Below, in pieces: positions 59,608 to 64,000 of a stretch of DNA of 64,000 nucleotides (positions within the stretch are counted from its first letter, which is position 1; each line of letters begins with the position of its first letter). The DNA is taken from assembly GCF_023015805.1 (NCBI RefSeq), contig NZ_JALKBA010000015.1, positions 1 to 64,000 on the forward strand, given 5' to 3'. Position numbers and translations under genes: made by a program. The notes beneath the pieces are model-generated. The model was not told where the DNA came from, did not search any database, and saw nothing but the letters and a program-made list of their open reading frames with translations. Source of the stretch: Cellulophaga sp. F20128 (lineage in GTDB: Bacteria; Bacteroidota; Bacteroidia; Flavobacteriales; Flavobacteriaceae).

Positions 59608-61778
59608 TATTTCTTTGCTTGTACTAATTCCAATTGCTCTACACTTGCCTTGGTTGTAAAAAGGCCATAATTAATGACAACTTTATTTTTCTCTACGGAA
59701 TCAATAGTGCCTACTGCCTTTCCATCGGTTAGTCGTACTCTGTCGCCAACCTTATAAATAGGTTTGGGCTTTAGCTTTTCCTTGACAATCGCTTTTTTCT
59801 TTTCTACTTTTTTCTTTTCACGAATAACCTCTACTTTTTTGGCAACTTCCTGTTCTACTTGTTTTTTCTTTACTTTTTGTGCTTTTACCTCTTTAACCGT
59901 TTTCTTTTTACGCTTGCTATTTTCTGTTTCTACAATACGCAGTAATTCGGAGACTAAGATCCTTTTTTTAGTATCTTGAAAATACTTTTCGGCAGCATCA
60001 TTTACTTTATTCCCCAAATAAATCATCCGCTGATTGTGGTCGTACAATTCTTGGTAATTCTCTAACTTGGATTTGACCTTACTATTTAAATCTTCTAAAC
60101 GTTTGGATTCTTCCCGGGCTTTGGATTCCTCTTCTTGCAATCTGGAGCCTGTTTTTTCCATCTTACTGCGTTCCTTTTGCATTTTCGCAATGGTGGCATC
60201 AAAACGAACTTTACCACCTTCAATCTTTTTCTTAGCCTTATTGATTAAGCTATAGGGAATCCCATTTTTCTGGGCTACTTCAAAGGTAAAGGAACTACCA
60301 GCCTGGCCCAACATCAATTTAAAGGTAGGTTCTAGGCTTTTTGAATCGAACAACATATTGGCATTGGTAGCATAGGGCAATTCGTTCGCCAATAATTTTA
60401 GGTTGGCATAGTGCGTAGTAATAACACCATAGGCACCACGTTCGTAAAAAACTTCTAAAAAAGCCTCGGCCAAAGCACCACCCAATTCAGGATCACTACC
60501 GGTACCGAATTCATCAATTAAAAAAAGTGTTTTATCGTTACACTTCTTTAAAAAATAGTTCATGTTCTTGAGTCGGTAACTATAGGTACTTAAATGATTT
60601 TCAATGGATTGATTGTCTCCAATATCCGTTAGTATTTTTTCAAACAAGCAAACCGTACTGCGTTCGTGCACCGGAATTAACAAACCACTTTGTAGCATTA
60701 CCTGTAAGAGTCCAATGGTTTTCAGGGTGATACTTTTTCCACCGGCATTGGGACCAGAAATCACAATAATTCTGTTCTCTTGTTCCAAGGTTATGGTTTG
60801 TGGCCAGGTTTTTTCGTTCTTTCTTGTATTCGAAATGTATAAGAGTGGGTGATAGGCATCACGCAAATGCATCACTCTTTCTTCACTAATCTTTGGTAGG
60901 ATAGATTTGGTGTCCTGCGCATATTTGGCTTTGGCAGCGGTAATATCCATCTGCGTTAAATAATTTTGGTAGTCTACCAAGATATAGCCAAAAGGCCGGA
61001 TGGCAGCGGTAAGCTCCTTTAAAATACGTTGTACCTCTTCCTTTTCATCAAACTCTAAGTTGTTAAGGTCTCTACTATAACGTAGGGTGGCTTCAGGTTC
61101 TATATAGACAATACTTCCGGTTTTAGAAGTACCCATAACAGCCCCTTTTACCTTTTTTCGATGCATGGCTTTTACGGCCAATACTCGCCTGTTTTCTACG
61201 ACAGATTCTCGTATTTCATCTAAGTAGTCGGCCGAATTATAAGTGTTTAAGGCGGATAAAAAACTAGAGTTAATTTTACCTTTTACGGCATTGATGTCTC
61301 TACGGATGCTAAATAATGCTGTGGATGCCTTATCGCGTACGTCACCAAACTTATCTATGATTGCATCTATAGCCGTTGGGATTTCTGATAATACCGTTAA
61401 ATTTTCTGAATTGTTATAAAGTAGGGGGTAATACTCCTTAAATTTTTTAAAGAATTTGGTATGTACCACAACCGTATTACAAATGCTTCCTATTTTACGA
61501 AAACCAGCAATTTCTAAGGTTGCATTTTCTATTTTTAACAAATGAATCTCTTTGGTAATGGTATCAAACCCGTGATTGGGAATCCGATTATCATTATCAA
61601 AAGAAGCAACATACTCATGGGTACGCCCCAAACTGTCTAGAATTTCTTCTTTGGTTTCATAAGGCATGAGTTCCAATACCAATTCTTTTCCTAATTCTGT
61701 GCTACAACGTAGGTTTAAATGTTCCAAAACGGTATGGAATTCTAAATCTTGTAGGGTCTTGGAATGAATTTTAAGCAT
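59607..61778 (-). CDS. MutS2-family ATPase lacking the Smr domain
   Basis: A 723-aa MutS2 protein. The ABC-type ATPase holds Walker A 'ISGPNAGGKSITLKTIGLL' (about residue 345), the Q-loop region, 'LFLIDEFGTGSDPELGGALAEAFLE' (Walker B plus signature) and 'VITTHYANLK' (H-loop). A long Lys/Glu-rich coiled coil (about 520-660) leads to a small SH3-like 'YKVGDRVRLTDGKAVGTIDSVEKNKVVINYG'. The C-terminal Smr nuclease domain found in most MutS2 proteins is missing. It probably acts on branched DNA or stalled ribosomes rather than mismatch repair. A short -7 box lies 20 bases upstream. Confidence 0.93.
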   Translation of the reverse strand: MLKIHSKTLQDLEFHTVLEHLNLRCSTELGKELVLELMPYETKEEILDSLGRTHEYVASFDNDNRIPNHGFDTITKEIHLLKIENATLEIAGFRKIGSICNTVVVHTKFFKKFKEYYPLLYNNSENLTVLSEIPTAIDAIIDKFGDVRDKASTALFSIRRDINAVKGKINSSFLSALNTYNSADYLDEIRESVVENRRVLAVKAMHRKKVKGAVMGTSKTGSIVYIEPEATLRYSRDLNNLEFDEKEEVQRILKELTAAIRPFGYILVDYQNYLTQMDITAAKAKYAQDTKSILPKISEERVMHLRDAYHPLLYISNTRKNEKTWPQTITLEQENRIIVISGPNAGGKSITLKTIGLLQVMLQSGLLIPVHERSTVCLFEKILTDIGDNQSIENHLSTYSYRLKNMNYFLKKCNDKTLFLIDEFGTGSDPELGGALAEAFLEVFYERGAYGVITTHYANLKLLANELPYATNANMLFDSKSLEPTFKLMLGQAGSSFTFEVAQKNGIPYSLINKAKKKIEGGKVRFDATIAKMQKERSKMEKTGSRLQEEESKAREESKRLEDLNSKVKSKLENYQELYDHNQRMIYLGNKVNDAAEKYFQDTKKRILVSELLRIVETENSKRKKKTVKEVKAQKVKKKQVEQEVAKKVEVIREKKKVEKKKAIVKEKLKPKPIYKVGDRVRLTDGKAVGTIDSVEKNKVVINYGLFTTKASVEQLELVQAKK

Positions 61779-61797
61779 TGTCTATTTTTAAGCTTGG

Positions 61798-61805
61798 CAA
61801 AGGTA
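61798..61805 (-). promoter_or_regulatory. Putative -7 box of mutS2
   Basis: Reads TACCTTTG on the minus strand, 20 bases upstream of the ATG at 61778, the same box as before aroC. Confidence 0.6.
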
Positions 61806-61932
61806 CAGATAAGAGTTGAAAATTGGAATAGGATTTTGATGCATTTGGGATTGCTTAAAATAACTGTAAATTAGCCTAAGTTTTACCTATGTCCGATTAA
61901 TTGAATACTAACCCCTGATTGAAAACCTTTTA

Positions 61933-63030
61933 ATGGAATTGCTTTTTCTACTCAATATTATTCTTGGGTTTGTTTTTGGAGCCTTATTGGTTTTTAAAGC
62001 AACCTTAACGAGTAAAACAAATAAATATCTTGGGTATGCGGTCTGGGTTATTTCTTTTATAATGTTGAATGGCTTGTTAAAAGAAATGGGTTTTTACGAC
62101 GAATACGACTTACTAACTATTTTTTACGATATAGAATGGATTTTCCTGTTTCCTGTTTTTATTTTTGTTTATATAATTAAAGCTACCAAGCACAATCTAA
62201 GCAAAACCAAAGAAACTAAATTCCTATATCTCCCTTTCATTTTTTCGATTGCCTTAAACCTTTTTAATAATTTAGAAAGGGATTTTGAATTATTTAGCCT
62301 AAAGAATCCAATAGCAGTTTACATTAAAGCTAGTCTGTTTTCAATTGAAAATTCTTTTGTTTATATGTTTAATTTTCTAATGTTGATCTGGTTATTCTTC
62401 ATCTTAAAAAATGATAAAAATCAAATTAGAATCACATGGTTATGGCGATTATGGGCTGTTATTTTTGTTTTGGTTGTTTTATGGATATTGCTTGATTTTG
62501 TAGAGCATTATTCTCAAGGTAATGACTCTAGTGTTTATATAAATATATTGTTTACTGGATTATCCTTTTTTCTGTATTGGATTTCGTACAATGCCATTTA
62601 CAAGTCCAGATTGTATGCAGAAGCGGAAGAGATTACGAAGCTATTGAATGTTCAAAATTTAGTTATAACCAATACTTCAAATCCTGTATCTAAAAATCCT
62701 CATTTTCTAAAGTTCGAAAATCTTTTTAAAGAAGGTCATATCTATAGAGACCCTAATATTACACGAGAATCTGTAGCCGAAAAGTTAGAGATTAGTGCAG
62801 GGTATCTTTCACAGTTGATCAATGCTCACATTGATGAAAATTTTTCGGGCTATGTAAATCAATTCCGGGTAAACGAAGTAAAAACTATGCTTCTCGATAA
62901 AACTTTTGACAAATACAATATTGAATCCATTGGATTAGAAGCTGGATTTTCATCTAAAACAACATTTTATAATGTGTTTAAAAAAATTACGGGAATGACT
63001 CCTAAAGAGTTTAAAAACCAACAAGAATAA
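61933..63030 (+). CDS. AraC-family regulator with N-terminal membrane domain
   Basis: A 365-aa protein whose first ~225 residues contain seven hydrophobic helices, so the regulator is membrane-bound. A linker follows, and residues about 265-365 form an AraC-type DNA-binding domain: first helix-turn-helix 'TRESVAEKLEISAGYLSQLIN', second 'YNIESIGLEAGFSSKTTFYNVFKKITGMTPKEF'. Membrane sensing coupled to AraC output is frequent in Bacteroidota. The likely targets are its own promoter or the S41 lipoprotein gene starting 85 bases downstream. The input signal is unknown. Confidence 0.9.
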   Translation: MELLFLLNIILGFVFGALLVFKATLTSKTNKYLGYAVWVISFIMLNGLLKEMGFYDEYDLLTIFYDIEWIFLFPVFIFVYIIKATKHNLSKTKETKFLYLPFIFSIALNLFNNLERDFELFSLKNPIAVYIKASLFSIENSFVYMFNFLMLIWLFFILKNDKNQIRITWLWRLWAVIFVLVVLWILLDFVEHYSQGNDSSVYINILFTGLSFFLYWISYNAIYKSRLYAEAEEITKLLNVQNLVITNTSNPVSKNPHFLKFENLFKEGHIYRDPNITRESVAEKLEISAGYLSQLINAHIDENFSGYVNQFRVNEVKTMLLDKTFDKYNIESIGLEAGFSSKTTFYNVFKKITGMTPKEFKNQQE

Positions 63031-63114
63031 GTGCTAATTTCTACAGTTCTAACAAAATGAAACTGCTTATGAAAGAATGACTACTAGTTTTGAATAAAAT
63101 TAAAACTTAAAAAT

Positions 63115-64000
63115 ATGTCATTTCTTAAATTAAATTATTTCCTTAGATTCATACTCTTATTTGTTTTTGCTATCCTTTTTCTATTTAGTTGTTCAGATGA
63201 TGATGATATGTCTATTGAAACAACTGACTTTTGGTATACCCCAGAAAAAGGATATGTCTTAGAAAGAAGAGGTAATAATTATAAACTCTATGGCACTTCA
63301 ACTTCAGGATGTGTTTTAATTGATAATGACCTAAGGTCAGAAAATTATGCTGGCATAGCTTTCAATGAATTTGGAGACCAGCTTATAGGTTCTTCAGAAT
63401 TACTTGCGGGAAATATCAATTTTAATAGGTTAATAAATGTGGATGAATATTGTGATCTCAATATGTTGGCGCAAACAAATGACCCTGAAGTTAACTTTCA
63501 ATATTTCTGGGATATTTTTAATGACTATTACGCCTTTTTTGAGTTGCGAAATGTGAATTGGCAGGATAAGCTTGCTCTAAAAACAACAGTAAATCCAAAT
63601 ACTTTGTACGATGTATTGGAACGTATGATTCTACCTTTACAAGATGGTCATGTTAGTATTGTTAATGAGGATTTGGATATCAATTCTAACAGAGCTCATT
63701 TGTTAGAAATTATAAACTCAAATTTATCCCCAAATGATCATATTGAAACTACTGATGCGCTTATTTCAATATTAAATCAACGGATTTCATTTATAAATTC
63801 GACCTATTTAAACAACGCCACCAATAGTGATAGTAATGGAAATATGGTTTGGGGGTTACTCACTGAGGATGTTGGTTATTTTAATGTAATTTCTATGGAA
63901 GGCTATGCTGCTATTGACAAAGAATTATCTACGGTAGATGATTTAATGACAGAGATAATGCAAGATGTTGCCGCCGCCAATGTAGATAAATTGGTTATTG
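63115..64000 (+). CDS. S41-family peptidase lipoprotein, N-terminal part (cut by window end)
   Basis: The ORF opens at ATG 63115 and stays open to the last base, 295 codons, so it is incomplete. A leader ending 'FLFSCSDDDD' gives a lipidated Cys and an acidic surface-export-like tail. About residues 125-190 contain 'NFQYFWDIFNDYYAFFELRNVNW' (in part) and 'ERMILPLQDGHVSI', the tricorn/S41 N-terminal helical domain, and the start of the S41 catalytic region ('LLTEDVGYFNVISM') is reached. The catalytic Ser and Lys would lie beyond the window. It is a probable secreted protease downstream of a membrane AraC regulator. Confidence 0.75.
   Translation, partial: MSFLKLNYFLRFILLFVFAILFLFSCSDDDDMSIETTDFWYTPEKGYVLERRGNNYKLYGTSTSGCVLIDNDLRSENYAGIAFNEFGDQLIGSSELLAGNINFNRLINVDEYCDLNMLAQTNDPEVNFQYFWDIFNDYYAFFELRNVNWQDKLALKTTVNPNTLYDVLERMILPLQDGHVSIVNEDLDINSNRAHLLEIINSNLSPNDHIETTDALISILNQRISFINSTYLNNATNSDSNGNMVWGLLTEDVGYFNVISMEGYAAIDKELSTVDDLMTEIMQDVAAANVDKLVI

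Noticed and set aside
1-64000. tRNA, rRNA, CRISPR, prophage, insertion-sequence or integrase genes
   Set aside because: I looked for clover-leaf ends (CCA/TTCGA), regularly spaced direct repeats, transposase and recombinase motifs and found none that hold up.

Overview
The window is chromosomal DNA of a member of the Bacteroidota, almost certainly a marine-type Flavobacteriaceae. It is AT-rich and densely packed. Shine-Dalgarno sequences are absent. Twelve or so genes carry the Bacteroidota -7 promoter box TAnnTTTG 11-55 bases before the start. The short primary sigma factor (287 aa, no region 1.1), the many lipoproteins with a Cys after a short hydrophobic leader, the menaquinone enzyme MenB, the AsnA-type asparagine synthetase and the FAD/Fe-S 'GlpC-like' dehydrogenase all fit. 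I see no tRNA, rRNA, CRISPR array, transposase, integrase or phage gene. The species cannot be named from this sequence.

Layout. 1-5.6 kb is an accessory-looking stretch. Four minus-strand genes (RDD membrane protein, VOC protein, flavin amine oxidase, secreted alpha/beta hydrolase) each lie between short inverted repeats. Related spacer sequence recurs between them, as in mobile gene cassettes; a secreted protein of unknown function sits in the middle. 5.8-12.7 kb carries a thioesterase, a dipeptidase/lipoprotein pair, a three-gene signalling operon (a hybrid kinase lacking its phospho-accepting His, an HPt protein and a HEAT-like protein), two related micro-ORFs, the primary sigma factor and a DUF6155 protein. 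12.7-22 kb holds a helicase, a glycosyltransferase, menB and a degenerate half-helicase flanked by two copies of a hairpin plus 13-codon ORF, followed by a serine hydrolase, an M14 carboxypeptidase and a VWA lipoprotein.

22.1-31.8 kb is one long operon for a periplasmic molybdenum hydroxylase: the 2Fe-2S subunit, the large Tat-exported subunit, cofactor synthesis and insertion genes (moaD, moaA, mobA, moeB-rhodanese, moeA, xdhC, a mocA-like gene) and an amidohydrolase. It ends in a clear terminator followed by the stub of an ECF sigma gene. moaC and moaE are not in it.

32-48.7 kb is mostly core metabolism and envelope: a DUF4432 protein, a uracil-DNA glycosylase, a cold-shock protein with a long leader plus a DEAD-box helicase, asnA, acpH, glmM, a secreted phosphodiesterase-fold protein, an LpxL-like acyltransferase facing a rhomboid protease across a palindromic double promoter, a TlpA-like thioredoxin lipoprotein, a beta-barrel protein, a large FAD/Fe-S dehydrogenase, an LpxH-type phosphatase and aroC.

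48.7-53.1 kb is a tight operon of a dicarboxylate/amino-acid symporter, a glutathione-synthetase-like ATP-grasp ligase, an N-formylglutamate-amidohydrolase-like enzyme and a DUF1704 'QEGLA' metallopeptidase with an HExxxH site, related to the eukaryotic tubulin tyrosine carboxypeptidase MATCAP. It is the best candidate here for an undescribed pathway: it could make and trim an amino-acid or peptide conjugate. 53.2-64 kb holds a NIPSNAP protein, a GH27 alpha-galactosidase, a MuiA-family protein with an inserted SusC-like segment, an MscS channel, a DCC thiol oxidoreductase, MutS2 without an Smr domain, a membrane-anchored AraC regulator and the start of an S41-peptidase lipoprotein cut by the window end.
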